64,000 nucleotides of DNA, from assembly GCF_003352045.1 (NCBI RefSeq), contig NZ_CP025815.1, positions 2,852,001-2,916,000 on the forward strand. Direction: 5' to 3'. Of the stretch, positions 35,806 to 45,090 are shown in pieces. A model generated the notes under the pieces. It was not told where the DNA came from. It ran no database searches and saw only the letters and a list, made by a program, of their open reading frames with translations. The position numbers and the translations under genes were made by a program. Position 1 is the stretch's first letter; the number at the start of each line of letters is the position of its first letter. The DNA is from Sulfitobacter sp. JL08 (lineage in GTDB: Bacteria; Pseudomonadota; Alphaproteobacteria; Rhodobacterales; Rhodobacteraceae).

Positions 35806-36364
35806 ATACATTGAACCGCCAGGAATGGAGGACGTGCCCGGATTCTGAGGCGGGTCGAATGGCTGCTTTTCGCTCTGAATTGCCGCAGATGCTTTCAGCC
35901 GGTCGCATTGCTACATCTGCGAGCGTAAAATCAAGATTGCTTCCGGATTGGGCTCACTGCCGTCATTCGCGGCGCAAAGCACCAATGGCCGCAATGCGGA
36001 AAACCGGCCGTTCGCTGCGCTGGTGGCTAATGTCTCAGTTGCGGGACTTTGCCGCCATTCGTTCTTCGTACTTCGCGGACGCAGCATCGCTTCGCGCTTG
36101 CGGCATGTCTGTCGGCGCGTTGCAGCTCACGTCGCCAATGCGGTCATTCAATCTGGGCAAACCACGTCAAATCCAAACCGCGCTTTCGCCGCGCGGTGTC
36201 AGAACAATCAAGGCGCGGACAAAGCCGCCGTTCATCGTCCGCTCCCAGCCCCTAGACCACTTTGGGTAGCGAGCTTGTTCTCCGCACTGTTCTGTGGGTT
36301 AAAGGCGTCATTCAAACACTTTTGCAGTCGGTGCCCCCTCCAACGGGTCCAAATTGAAACACGT
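35806..36364. other. intergenic region rich in mosaic repeats
   Basis: About 560 bp without a gene. GGGCTCACTGCCGTCATTCG, GCGGCGCAAAGCACCA and TGGCCGCAATGCGGAAAACC at 35949-36005 recur at 51102-51155. Further short pieces (CGCTGCGCTGGTGGC, GACAAAGCCGCC) repeat the same theme. Confidence 0.7.
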
Positions 36365-37081
36365 TCAAATCAACCAACGCACCAATACTGGTACGATCAA
36401 GCTTGTCAGTAGTGCATTCAATGCCATCGCTATGCCGGCATAGGCTCCTGCCACAGGATTTACCTGAAATGCACGGGCCGTCCCAATTCCGTGAGCTGCG
36501 ACACCGACTGCAAAACCGCGTGCGCGCCAATCAGAGACCCCGATCAGGTTCATGAGAGGCGTAACCGTCACAGCACCGATAATCCCAGTCAGGATAACCA
36601 ATACTGCTGTCAGCGCTGGTAGCCCTCCTATAGCTTCTGAGATACCGAGAGCGACGGGCGCGGTTGTGGACTTAGGCGCCAGAGAAAGCAGCACTTCTAT
36701 CGGGAGACCAAAGGCACGCGCCAGTAAAATGGCCGAGCCCGCCGCAACAACCGAGCCCGTCAGCAAAGCCAATACAATCGGCGCAACTGAGGTCCGAATT
36801 GTGTCTCGGTTATCCCAAAGCGGCAAAGCCAATGCGACCGTCGCGGGGCCAAGCAGAAAATGGATGAATTGTGCGCCCTCGAAATAGGTCGTGTAGTCGG
36901 TTCGTGTCAGCCAAAGGATTGGTGCAATGAGAAGGACTGACAGAAGTACCGGATTGGCCCAAGGCGGCTGACCAAGTCGCCGCGCTACGCCATCCGCGAG
37001 CAAATAGGCGAGGATGGTCGTTGTGAGCCATATAAGGGGCGTTGTCGACAGATAGCTCCACAGGTCCGCGACATCCGTCAT
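36365..37081 (-). CDS. lrgB: LrgB-family membrane protein
   Basis: The 238 residues form seven or more membrane helices and contain APKSTTAPVALGISEAIGG, the diagnostic LrgB/CidB/YohK stretch, with AAHGIGTARAFQ near residue 190. LrgAB-type pairs are linked to murein hydrolase export control in Gram-positive bacteria and to pyruvate or glycolate transport in others. The gene starts inside the end of lrgA (ATGA overlap), so the two are coupled. Confidence 0.88.
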   Translation of the reverse strand: MTDVADLWSYLSTTPLIWLTTTILAYLLADGVARRLGQPPWANPVLLSVLLIAPILWLTRTDYTTYFEGAQFIHFLLGPATVALALPLWDNRDTIRTSVAPIVLALLTGSVVAAGSAILLARAFGLPIEVLLSLAPKSTTAPVALGISEAIGGLPALTAVLVILTGIIGAVTVTPLMNLIGVSDWRARGFAVGVAAHGIGTARAFQVNPVAGAYAGIAMALNALLTSLIVPVLVRWLI

Positions 37082-37431
37082 GTCGTCCGGCTTTCGATTA
37101 AAAACCGAACGCCGATGAACGTTCCAACCGCAGCCAGCATGGAGAGCAGTGTCGAGACAGTCAGGATAAACAGTAAGGTAAGTCCGTTATCGGTAAAAAC
37201 CTCTAAGTTGCCGATCACACCAACACCTGCAGGCACAAAAAGGAATGACAAGTTCGCCAGTACGACTGTCGTTGTTGGTCTGAGCTGCTCGGTCAGTGTG
37301 GGCCTGAAGCCGAGCAGCAGCACTAAGAATGCGAGCCCCAGCACTGGGCCCGGAATGGGGAAGCTAAGGCCGCGAGCAGTCATTTCTCCAAGCAACTGGC
37401 AGCCCAAGAGAAGTCCCAGTGTCTGAAGCAT
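37078..37431 (-). CDS. lrgA: LrgA/CidA-family membrane protein
   Basis: A 117-residue protein with four membrane helices. FPIPGPVLGLAFLVLLL near residue 24 and FVPAGVGVIGNLEVF near 65 are the LrgA/CidA signature. It resembles a holin-like small membrane partner of LrgB. Four-base overlap with lrgB. The pair is divergent from the TRAP operon, which begins 530 bp away. Confidence 0.88.
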   Translation of the reverse strand: MLQTLGLLLGCQLLGEMTARGLSFPIPGPVLGLAFLVLLLGFRPTLTEQLRPTTTVVLANLSFLFVPAGVGVIGNLEVFTDNGLTLLFILTVSTLLSMLAAVGTFIGVRFLIESRTT

Positions 37432-37964
37432 GGTGGTTCTCCCCTGAACTCGCTTTCCTTGTCATTCTGATACCAAATGCTTTGCGACACCAATGGAAAC
37501 ATTCTGTTTAGGGGAGCATATGTGGGGCAAAGCGGCTATCCCAAAACTGGCGCGGTTCAGATATCTGAAAGAGTTTCGTTCACACCAAAAGATCTGTGAA
37601 CTTTGAAAACAAATTTTCACGGACTGTCTGGTAATGAGCGGTCAAAAGAAGAATGCTCCAACACTCTGAAAAAATTGACTTTACACACGATTCCTCCTTC
37701 GAAAATGGTGCTCAAAGACAAATCTAGCACTGCCCGCTCAATGCAAATGGGACTAGGCGCGATCGAACGCTTGGCAGAAACTTTTGCCATTAAATGCTTG
37801 TTCCAGAGTTTTTTTCTTCTAAGGTCCGATAGGTTCGCGGGCTTAAGCGACGCATGATGCTGGTTTGGGAGGAACAAGCATCATGTAAATTTCGCGCCCG
37901 AGGCTCATAAGTCAGAGTTGCCCTTTGTCGGCAGCTCAATTTGAATCAATCCTTGGGAGGAAAC
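37432..37964. other. intergenic region between lrgA and the TRAP operon
   Basis: Two overlapping unsupported ORFs are present, one on each strand (37603-37877), with no recognisable family. The promoters of lrgAB and of the TRAP operon must be here, and a regulator site is likely, but no strong palindrome was read. Confidence 0.35.
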
Positions 37965-39059
37965 ATGACAAACTCTATCAATCGTAGAAAGTTTTTGCGC
38001 GGAACGGCCGTCGCCGGTGCCGCAGCGTTGGCGACACCAGCGGTCGCTGAAGGCCACGGCACAAACATCAAAATGCAAGCGGCTTGGGGTGGCGGTATTT
38101 TCTTAGAAAATGCGCAATCCTTTGCAAATCGCGTCAATGAAATGTCCGGTGGTTCTTTGACAATCGAGGTTTTGTCTGTCGATTCCGTCGTGAAAACAAG
38201 CCAGATGCAAGACGCGGTTCACCGCGGCGTTCTTGACGCAGCTCACTATGTTTCCGCATATTGGTACGGTAAATCCAAGTCCGCGTCTCTTTTCGGGACT
38301 GGGCCTTGCTTTGGTTGGTCGAGCCAGGAAATGCTGGGCTGGATCCACGCAGGTGGCGGCCAGGAACTTTTTGATGAGCTGATGGAAGAGTTGCAGCTCA
38401 ATGTTGTGTCCTTCTTCAACTCACCCATGCCTGCACAGCCCCTTGGCTGGTTCAGCGAGGCAATTACGGATGCGTCGCAGATGAATGGTCTGAAGTACCG
38501 CACTGTGGGTCTTGCCGCGGATGTAATGCTGGAAATGGGCATGTCTGTTGTTCAGTTGCCGGGTGGCGAAATCCAGCCGGCCATGAAGTCGGGTCTGATT
38601 GACGCAGCCGAATTCAACAACCCGACGTCTGACCGCGACTTTGGTATGCAGGATGTGTCTAAGGACTACATGCTTGCGTCATACCACCAGAGCCAAGAGT
38701 GCTTTGAAGTTACGATCAACAAAGACGTCTGGAACGGCCTGTCGCCAGAACATCAGGCAATCATCCGCAACGCATCCATGGCTGAAAACTCCGGTTTCTA
38801 CTGGGGCAACACCAAGCGTTACTCCGATGACCTGATCAAGCTGCAAGAGCAGGACGGCGTGAGCGTACACCGCACACCACAAGCTGTCCTTGAGGCACAG
38901 CTGGCGGCATGGGACACAGTTGCTGATCGCATCGCAAGCGAAGACCCCTTCTTCGCCCGCGTGATGGAATCCCAGAAGACCTACGCACGCGAGGTCATGG
39001 GCTACCTGAACCTGAACCAGCCGGATTACAAGCTGGCCTACGATCACTACTTCTCCTGA
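37965..39059 (+). CDS. TRAP transporter substrate-binding protein (DctP type)
   Basis: From the ATG at 37965 (GGGAGGAAAC upstream) the protein is 364 residues. A Tat signal (INRRKFLRGTAVAGAAALATP, shown in part) is followed by a DctP-family body with MKSGLIDAAEFNNPTSD near residue 210, where the substrate carboxylate-binding Arg and specificity residues of the family lie. It delivers a solute, most likely an organic acid, to the DctQM permease. Family members of this Tat type often bind 2-oxo or hydroxy acids. A hairpin just after the stop favours higher expression of the binding protein. Confidence 0.92.
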   Translation: MTNSINRRKFLRGTAVAGAAALATPAVAEGHGTNIKMQAAWGGGIFLENAQSFANRVNEMSGGSLTIEVLSVDSVVKTSQMQDAVHRGVLDAAHYVSAYWYGKSKSASLFGTGPCFGWSSQEMLGWIHAGGGQELFDELMEELQLNVVSFFNSPMPAQPLGWFSEAITDASQMNGLKYRTVGLAADVMLEMGMSVVQLPGGEIQPAMKSGLIDAAEFNNPTSDRDFGMQDVSKDYMLASYHQSQECFEVTINKDVWNGLSPEHQAIIRNASMAENSGFYWGNTKRYSDDLIKLQEQDGVSVHRTPQAVLEAQLAAWDTVADRIASEDPFFARVMESQKTYAREVMGYLNLNQPDYKLAYDHYFS

Positions 39060-39081
39060 TCGCTGAAACTGACGGCAAGGT

Positions 39082-39103
39082 CCGGGCACCAGCAGGTGTC
39101 CGG
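39082..39103 (+). terminator. intercistronic hairpin after dctP
   Basis: CCGGGCACC, AGCA, GGTGTCCGG pair with one G-U. It sits between the binding protein and small permease genes and may end part of the transcripts or protect the upstream mRNA. Confidence 0.55.
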
Positions 39104-39163
39104 GCTTTGCGACTTTGGGGGACTGAAGAACGCCCGTTCTATCTGTAAGGGGAGCAGCAGAAG

Positions 39164-39754
39164 ATGAAATTCGTGCATGCAATTGAGGGGCTTAGCCTTT
39201 GGATCGGTCGCGCCTTCGGGTGGTGTATCCTGATCCTGACATTGTCAGTGTCTTATGAGGTTTTCGTAAGGTATGTCCTGAACTCACCGACCGTTTGGGC
39301 CTTCGATATGATGATCCAGATGTATGGCGCCTTGTTCTTGATGTGCGGGGCCTACGCCTTGGCGCAAGATACGCATGTGCGGGCTGACGTCCTGTACCGT
39401 TTGTTCCCTGTCAGGGCTCAGGCAGGCCTCGATTTTGTGCTGTATTTCCTGTTTTTCTTTCCCGGCGTTATCGCGCTTGCGTGGTATGGCTACGAGATTG
39501 CGTCCGACAGCTGGCGCTACAAAGAGGTCAGCTTCAACAGCCCGGCCTCTATCCAGATTTACTTTTTCAAGTCGCTCATCCCCTTATCCGGTGGATTGCT
39601 CGTAATCCAGGGCATCGCCGAGTTGGTACGCTGCGTGATGGCTATGCGCACCGGCGTTTGGCCCGAACGGCTTGCTGACGTGAAAGAGACAGAAGACCTG
39701 CTGACCGATGCGGACCTAGACGCCATCGCAGCAGTCTCTCCTTCCAAAAAATGA
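39164..39754 (+). CDS. TRAP transporter small permease (DctQ type)
   Basis: The 196-residue protein has four membrane helices. WAFDMMIQMYGALFLMCGAYALAQDTHVRADVL (seen in two blocks) is the conserved DctQ region between helices 2 and 3. It forms the small subunit of the sodium-driven TRAP permease with the large subunit encoded 32 bp downstream. GGGGAGCAGCAG precedes the ATG. Confidence 0.9.
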   Translation: MKFVHAIEGLSLWIGRAFGWCILILTLSVSYEVFVRYVLNSPTVWAFDMMIQMYGALFLMCGAYALAQDTHVRADVLYRLFPVRAQAGLDFVLYFLFFFPGVIALAWYGYEIASDSWRYKEVSFNSPASIQIYFFKSLIPLSGGLLVIQGIAELVRCVMAMRTGVWPERLADVKETEDLLTDADLDAIAAVSPSKK

Positions 39755-39786
39755 CCGCCTTCAAGCGCTTCTAGAAAGATAAAAAG

Positions 39787-41154
39787 ATGACAAATCCCGA
39801 AGTCGCCCTGTTGATGCTTGGACTGTTTATTGTTCTCGTTCTCCTTGGTTTCCCGATTGCCTTTACGTTGCTCGCGATGGGTGTGGCGTTTGGCTATTAC
39901 GCCTATCACCGCGGAGGCTCGATCGAGAATTTCAGCGATATTTTCGACAACAATATTTTCTACCTTCTGAACCAGAACACCTACTCCGTGATGGAGAACC
40001 CGATCCTTGTGGCGATCCCGTTGTTCTTATTCATGGGTTACGTGGTTGAGCGGGCGAACATTATCGACAAGTTGTTCTTCTCGCTTTACATGGCCGCGCG
40101 CAATCTGCCGGGCAGCCTTGCCATTGCCGCGCTTCTGACCTGTGCGGTGTTCTCGACCGCGTCTGGTATTGTGGGGGCGGTTGTAACGCTGATGGGCCTT
40201 CTGGCCTTTCCGGCAATGGCCAACGCCAACTACAATAAGAGTTTCGCTGCGGGTGTGATCTGTGCGGGTGGTACGCTGGGTATTCTGATCCCGCCGTCAA
40301 TCATGCTGATTGTCTATGCGGCGATTGCTGATTTGTCACCGCTGCGCCTTTATGCGGCTGCGGTTTTCCCTGGATTGCTGCTGGCGGGATTGTACATCGT
40401 TTACGTGATGATCCGCGTTTACCTAAATCCCGCGCTTGCACCAAAGCCGACTACCGAAAACCCGCCCCCCCCGAAAGAAATCTACAAAGACCTTCTGGTG
40501 AGTTTTGTTCCCCTGACGGTGCTGATCGCGCTGGTTCTTGGTTCGATCCTTGGCGGTTTGGCGACACCAGCCGAAGCTGCGGCCATGGGTGCGCTGGGTG
40601 GTATGGTGCTGGCTGTGCTTTATCGCTCGATGACGTGGCAGAAGCTGAAAGAAAGCGTGTTCCTGACCGCCAAAGCCACCGCAATGGTGTGCTGGCTGTT
40701 CGTGGGATCATGGACGTTTGCGTCGGTGTTCTCATACCTTGGCGGGCACGACATTATCGCCCATTGGGTCGGCGGTATGGACCTTGAGCCGTGGCAGTTT
40801 CTGATCCTTGCGCAGGTCATCATCTTCTTGCTGGGTTGGCCGCTGGAATGGTCCGAGATTTTGATCATCTTCGTGCCGATTTTCCTGCCGCTTCTCGAAG
40901 TGTTCGGTGTAAACCCGTACTTCTTTGCGATGCTGATCGCGCTGAACTTGCAAACCTCGTTCCTGACGCCCCCCATGGCCATGTCTGCCTACTATCTAAA
41001 AGGGGTGCTCAAAAACCAAATCGAGCTAATGGAGATTTTCCGTGGTATCATGCCTTATCTGGGGATCGTGATCTTGACGATGGTCTTGATGTATACCTTC
41101 CCAGCCATCGCACTTTGGTTCCCTGATTACCTGTTCGGTCCATATATTCCATGA
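39787..41154 (+). CDS. TRAP transporter large permease (DctM type)
   Basis: The 455-residue protein has about 12 membrane helices, with the DctM hallmarks IPLFLFMGYVVERA, GTLGILIPPSIMLIVY and the late PLEWSEILIIFVPIF. It moves the bound solute with sodium across the inner membrane. Its last codons overlap the start of the amidase gene by 4 bp (ATGA), so transporter and enzyme are made together. Confidence 0.93.
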   Translation: MTNPEVALLMLGLFIVLVLLGFPIAFTLLAMGVAFGYYAYHRGGSIENFSDIFDNNIFYLLNQNTYSVMENPILVAIPLFLFMGYVVERANIIDKLFFSLYMAARNLPGSLAIAALLTCAVFSTASGIVGAVVTLMGLLAFPAMANANYNKSFAAGVICAGGTLGILIPPSIMLIVYAAIADLSPLRLYAAAVFPGLLLAGLYIVYVMIRVYLNPALAPKPTTENPPPPKEIYKDLLVSFVPLTVLIALVLGSILGGLATPAEAAAMGALGGMVLAVLYRSMTWQKLKESVFLTAKATAMVCWLFVGSWTFASVFSYLGGHDIIAHWVGGMDLEPWQFLILAQVIIFLLGWPLEWSEILIIFVPIFLPLLEVFGVNPYFFAMLIALNLQTSFLTPPMAMSAYYLKGVLKNQIELMEIFRGIMPYLGIVILTMVLMYTFPAIALWFPDYLFGPYIP

Positions 41155-42503
41155 TCCAAGACAGTTACAAACTGACTGCATCCGAGGCGCTGGACGCCTT
41201 CGCCTCGGGTCGGCTTAGCTCAGTCGAACTTGTGAAATCCTGTATCGGGCAGATCAAGGCAACGGATGACAGGATCAAGGCGTGGGCGTTTCTGGATGGC
41301 AACGTGGCGTTGGCACAAGCAGAGGAATGTGACCGGATCCGCAAGGCGGGCCTTGCCACAGGTGCGTTGCATGGCATTCCTGTCGGGCTTAAAGACATAA
41401 TCGATACGGCCAAAATGCCAACCCAGTGCGGAACTCCAATTTTTTCTGGTCGCCGGACGGATCATGTGGCGCGCCTGGTAGAGCGACTGCGCGAAGCGGG
41501 CGCGATTATCTTGGGCAAGACCGTTACAACGGAACTGGCCTTTGTTCATGCCAATGAAACCCGCAATCCGCACAATCCGGATCACAGCCCAGGAGGGTCA
41601 TCAAGCGGATCAGCCGCGGCTGTGGCAGCTTTCCATGTACCGCTAGCGGTCGGGACGCAGACCAATGGGTCCGTGATCCGGCCAGCGTCATTTTGCGGTA
41701 CATTCGGATTCAAGCCGACGCGGGGCGTGATTTCTCGAAGTGGTGTTCTTCAAACGTCAGTCTCTCTTGATCAAGTCGGCTGCTTTGGCCGCAGCCTCGC
41801 TGATGTCGCACTTTTGACAGATGTGCTCGGATGCTATGATCAATACGATACCGTCAGCCTAGCCCGACCGCGGCCCAACATGTTAACTGGTGCACAGGCT
41901 GAGGCGCCAGTCACGCCTGAATTTGCGTGGTTCGATCTCCCCTTCAATGATAGGCTGTCAACCGACGCTCGCGATGGGATCGAGGCAGTTCTGGAAATCC
42001 TTGGCCCACAAGTTACGCGGATGCAACCGGCTGACACATTGGCCGACCTTGTCACAGTACAAGCTCGCATCCACGAATACGAAATCGCGCAACATCAGGC
42101 TGAGGTGTTCGATCAAAACTGGGACCAGATTAGCGATATACTTAAGACGATCATAACGCGCGCGCGAAAGATTACTAAGACCGAGTATGAAGATGCGTTG
42201 GCCGTCAAAGCGTCAGCGGAAGCATTCTTTGCTAATTTCTTTGTCGATTATGATGCCATCATTGCGCCGTCCGCTGCGGGCGAGGCGCCAATGTTTGGTG
42301 AGGGCACGGGCGATCCGATTTTCTGCACCCTGTGGACTTTAGCTGGTCTGCCCTGTGTTACGCTTCCACTTCTGGTGGGGGAAAATGGATTGCCCATTGG
42401 TGTACAGTTGATCGGCCCCGCAGAAAAAGACGACCGCCTTTTGCGCACAGCGCGATGGCTTCAGAAATATCTCGCTGAAACAGTAGATCAGAAAGGAACC
42501 TGA
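41151..42503 (+). CDS. amidase-signature enzyme
   Basis: The 450-residue protein belongs to the amidase signature family. The catalytic Lys is in GLKDIIDTA (near residue 82), and the cis-Ser and nucleophile Ser are in SPGGSSSGSAAAVAA (near 150-157). It hydrolyses an amide to acid and ammonia in the cytoplasm. Co-translation with the TRAP permease suggests it works on the imported compound or a product of it. The exact amide cannot be read. Relatives include AtzF-like, GatA-like and urea-amidolyase partner enzymes. Confidence 0.9.
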   Translation: MIQDSYKLTASEALDAFASGRLSSVELVKSCIGQIKATDDRIKAWAFLDGNVALAQAEECDRIRKAGLATGALHGIPVGLKDIIDTAKMPTQCGTPIFSGRRTDHVARLVERLREAGAIILGKTVTTELAFVHANETRNPHNPDHSPGGSSSGSAAAVAAFHVPLAVGTQTNGSVIRPASFCGTFGFKPTRGVISRSGVLQTSVSLDQVGCFGRSLADVALLTDVLGCYDQYDTVSLARPRPNMLTGAQAEAPVTPEFAWFDLPFNDRLSTDARDGIEAVLEILGPQVTRMQPADTLADLVTVQARIHEYEIAQHQAEVFDQNWDQISDILKTIITRARKITKTEYEDALAVKASAEAFFANFFVDYDAIIAPSAAGEAPMFGEGTGDPIFCTLWTLAGLPCVTLPLLVGENGLPIGVQLIGPAEKDDRLLRTARWLQKYLAETVDQKGT

Positions 42504-42504
42504 A

Positions 42505-42699
42505 ATGTCATACACGGTCAAACTGATTGCAGGGCTAATAGGCACCGCATTCCTGTGCATTTTTATTGGCGGTTTGTCTCAAAGCATCTCGAGTGGTTTT
42601 GCCGGTTTCATGGGTGGCTTGCCGTTCATGATCATTGCGATCATCGTTTGCGGCATGGCGGTCTATGACTTCTGGGACGATTGCGTTCGTAAGAAATGA
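42505..42699 (+). CDS. 64-residue membrane protein
   Basis: Two hydrophobic helices (VKLIAGLIGTAFLCIFIGG and GLPFMIIAIIVCGMAVYDF) are joined by a short loop and end in a basic tail. The gene begins 1 base after the amidase stop and overlaps the next gene by 4 bp, so it is a full member of the operon. It may be an accessory subunit of the transporter or a membrane anchor for an enzyme. No known family. Confidence 0.75.
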   Translation: MSYTVKLIAGLIGTAFLCIFIGGLSQSISSGFAGFMGGLPFMIIAIIVCGMAVYDFWDDCVRKK

Positions 42700-43655
42700 G
42701 CAAGAAACGCCTTTGGATTACCCGCCGCCTTTCTGACGCAACTCTGGAACGAGCCGCGCGAGATTTTGACGTCGTCATCAATCATGACGATACTCCCGGA
42801 ACCGCCGCGGATCTCATTGCGGCAAGCGCCGATTTTGACGCAATTATTCCATGTCACTCCGAGCATTTCAGTGCTGATGTCGTCGCGCAATTTTCCGATC
42901 GTCTTCAGATTATTGCGAACCATTCCGTCGGCGTGGATCACTGTGATTTGCCTGCACTGAAAGCGCTCGGGATCGTTGTTACAAATACGCCCGATGTGCT
43001 GTCGGACGCAACGGCAGAACTAGCGATGTTATTGATGCTGGGTGCTGCCCGTCACGCAGTCGCTGGTGATCGGATCGTACGTACGGGCAACTGGGACAGC
43101 TGGTCACCGGCATTCATGGTGGGTAAGCAGGTGACAGGCGCGCGTCTGGGCATTGTCGGGATGGGTCGTGTCGGACGGGCTTTTGCCGCGAAAGCTCGCG
43201 GCTTCGATATGGAAGTGCATTACTTTAACCGCAGCGCCTTGCCTGAAGATCAAGCGCACGGCGCGGTTTATCACGACACCGTCGAGTCGCTTCTGCGGGT
43301 CGCAGATTTTCTATCGCTGCATTGCCCAGCTACGCCGGAGACAGCGGATCTGATGAATGCAGAGCGTTTCTCACTGTTGCCCCGTGGCGCTGTCGTTGTG
43401 AACACGGCGCGAGGCGCCTTGGTCGACGAAAACGCCCTAATAGCCGCACTTGATAGCGGTCAGGTGGCTGCAGCGGGGCTGGATTGCTTCAAGGTCGAGC
43501 CGGGGGGCAATCCCGCATTCGCCGCATACGATAATGTCTTTATGCTGCCCCATATCGGCAGTGCCACGCTGCAGACACGTGATGCCATGGGGTTCCGTGC
43601 GCTGGACAACCTTGATGCGTTCTTTGCGGGAAAAACCCCGCAGGACAAACTTTAA
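42696..43655 (+). CDS. D-2-hydroxyacid dehydrogenase
   Basis: The 319-residue protein has the NAD-binding GMGRVGRAFAAKARGF block (near residue 155) and the catalytic triad of the family: Arg in NTARGALVDENAL, Glu in DCFKVEPGGNPAF and His in LPHIGSATLQTR. It interconverts a 2-keto acid and a D-2-hydroxy acid with NAD(P)H in the cytoplasm. It resembles glyoxylate/hydroxypyruvate reductases. With the amidase and the next dehydrogenase it suggests catabolism of a hydroxy-acid-like compound. Confidence 0.9.
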   Translation: MSKKRLWITRRLSDATLERAARDFDVVINHDDTPGTAADLIAASADFDAIIPCHSEHFSADVVAQFSDRLQIIANHSVGVDHCDLPALKALGIVVTNTPDVLSDATAELAMLLMLGAARHAVAGDRIVRTGNWDSWSPAFMVGKQVTGARLGIVGMGRVGRAFAAKARGFDMEVHYFNRSALPEDQAHGAVYHDTVESLLRVADFLSLHCPATPETADLMNAERFSLLPRGAVVVNTARGALVDENALIAALDSGQVAAAGLDCFKVEPGGNPAFAAYDNVFMLPHIGSATLQTRDAMGFRALDNLDAFFAGKTPQDKL

Positions 43656-43672
43656 AAATATTGGAAAAATCA

Positions 43673-44542
43673 ATGACAAAAATCGCATTTCTGGGCCTTG
43701 GTGTCATGGGGTATCCGATGGCAGGCCATTTGGCACAGGCCGGCCATGACGTGACAGTTTACAATCGGACCACAGCGAAGGCCGAAACGTGGGTAAAGGA
43801 ATACGGTGGGGCCTTGGGTAAAACCCCGGCAGAAGCCGCGACGGGTGCTGAGATAGTATTGGCCTGCGTGGGAAACGACGATGATCTGCGAAGCGTGTGC
43901 CTTGGACCCGATGGCGCATTTGCAGCGATTTCCAAGGGCAGCACCTTCGTGGACCATACGACTGTTTCCGCCGCCGTGACGGCTGAGCTTTATGCTGCCG
44001 CCAAGGAGAAGGTCATCGCCTATGTGGACGCCCCTGTTTCAGGCGGGCAAGCAGGGGCGGAAAACGCCCAACTCTCGATCATGTGTGGTGGCGATCAGGC
44101 AGATTACGATTTGGTAGAACCTGTACTGAACGTCTATGCCAAGCTCTGCCGGCGCATCGGCGACAGCGGCGCGGGGCAGATGACCAAGATGTGCAATCAA
44201 ATCGCGATTGCGGGACTTGTACAGGGCCTGTCAGAGGCACTGCATTTTGCGTCTAAAGCAGGATTAGACGGTGAGGCTGTGGTCGAGGTCATCAGTCAGG
44301 GGGCAGCGGGATCATGGCAAATGCAGAATCGATACAAAACGATGCTCGATGATCATTTTGATCATGGATTTGCGGTTGATTGGATGCGCAAGGACCTTGG
44401 GATTTGCCTTGATACCGCGAATGAAAACGGCGCGTCCTTACCAGTCACTGCGCTTGTGGATCAGTTCTATAAGGACGTGCAGAAAATGGGTGGCGGCAGA
44501 TGGGACACCTCTGCCTTGTTCAAACGACTTCAAAATAGCTGA
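43673..44542 (+). CDS. NAD(P)-dependent dehydrogenase of the 3-hydroxyisobutyrate dehydrogenase type
   Basis: From the ATG at 43673 the protein is 289 residues. It has GLGVMGYPMAGHLAQAG (cofactor binding), DAPVSGGQAGAENAQLSIM (substrate loop) and GAGQMTKMCNQI with the catalytic Lys. The family includes 3-hydroxyisobutyrate dehydrogenase, tartronate semialdehyde reductase (GlxR) and others. GlxR-like activity would fit with the preceding hydroxyacid dehydrogenase, but substrate is an inference. It is the last gene of the TRAP operon. Confidence 0.9.
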   Translation: MTKIAFLGLGVMGYPMAGHLAQAGHDVTVYNRTTAKAETWVKEYGGALGKTPAEAATGAEIVLACVGNDDDLRSVCLGPDGAFAAISKGSTFVDHTTVSAAVTAELYAAAKEKVIAYVDAPVSGGQAGAENAQLSIMCGGDQADYDLVEPVLNVYAKLCRRIGDSGAGQMTKMCNQIAIAGLVQGLSEALHFASKAGLDGEAVVEVISQGAAGSWQMQNRYKTMLDDHFDHGFAVDWMRKDLGICLDTANENGASLPVTALVDQFYKDVQKMGGGRWDTSALFKRLQNS

Positions 44543-45090
44543 CCCGAATGTGAGCCAGAATACTCAAGAGACCTGGCCCGCCTTCACCGCATGAGAGAGG
44601 CAGAGACGCGTGCTAACTTGGCTGTGGCGCGAACTCTCAGGCTTATACCTCTGGCACGTCCATCGAATAGACGAGCTTCTTGTCGCCTTCCTTGTCTTTG
44701 TTGCGAACGTCATAGTGCCGTGGTGTCGCGGTCATGAACACGCGCTTGGCTATGGGCAGGTTGCGGACCTTCACTTTGCGTTGTACACGAATTGCACACC
44801 TCTAGCGGTTAAGAGATTAACCCGCCAGAACAACCTGTCCAATCCTCCAAAAATCCTTGAGAAGCAGTTTTTGCATTTTCTAGTTCGGGAGGGGACGCCA
44901 TCGGGATCGAAAGCTATTTGCTTCCTACGACATTGGTTTATATAGTAAAACCAAACGTCTTGGTGGTCGTCTGGTTTGGTAGCGACTGTCAGTGATACGC
45001 AGTCTTGACAGCTTGTGCGGAACAAACTGAGCAGTCCGCCGCGGTTCCATCCACCCGATCTACGCTCTAATCGGACATGTCCTATTTGGA
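44543..45090. other. intergenic region containing a helicase fragment
   Basis: Apart from the helicase scrap at 44643-44790 nothing is recognised. The minus-strand ORFs that cross it are artefacts of the Crp-type gene. Confidence 0.4.
44643..44790 (-). pseudogene. DEAD/DEAH helicase fragment
   Basis: Read on the minus strand, about 45 codons give LPIAKRVFMTATPRHYDVR and then KKLVYSMDVPEV before a TAA. MTATPR is the motif III region of SF2 helicases, in the form seen in restriction or defence helicases. The rest of the gene is absent. It is debris of a larger, lost gene, possibly a restriction or phage-defence island. Confidence 0.65.

Noticed and set aside
37603-37877. Opposite-strand ORFs of 84 and 86 codons before the TRAP operon
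   Set aside because: They overlap fully, neither has a good ribosome site or family; left as intergenic.
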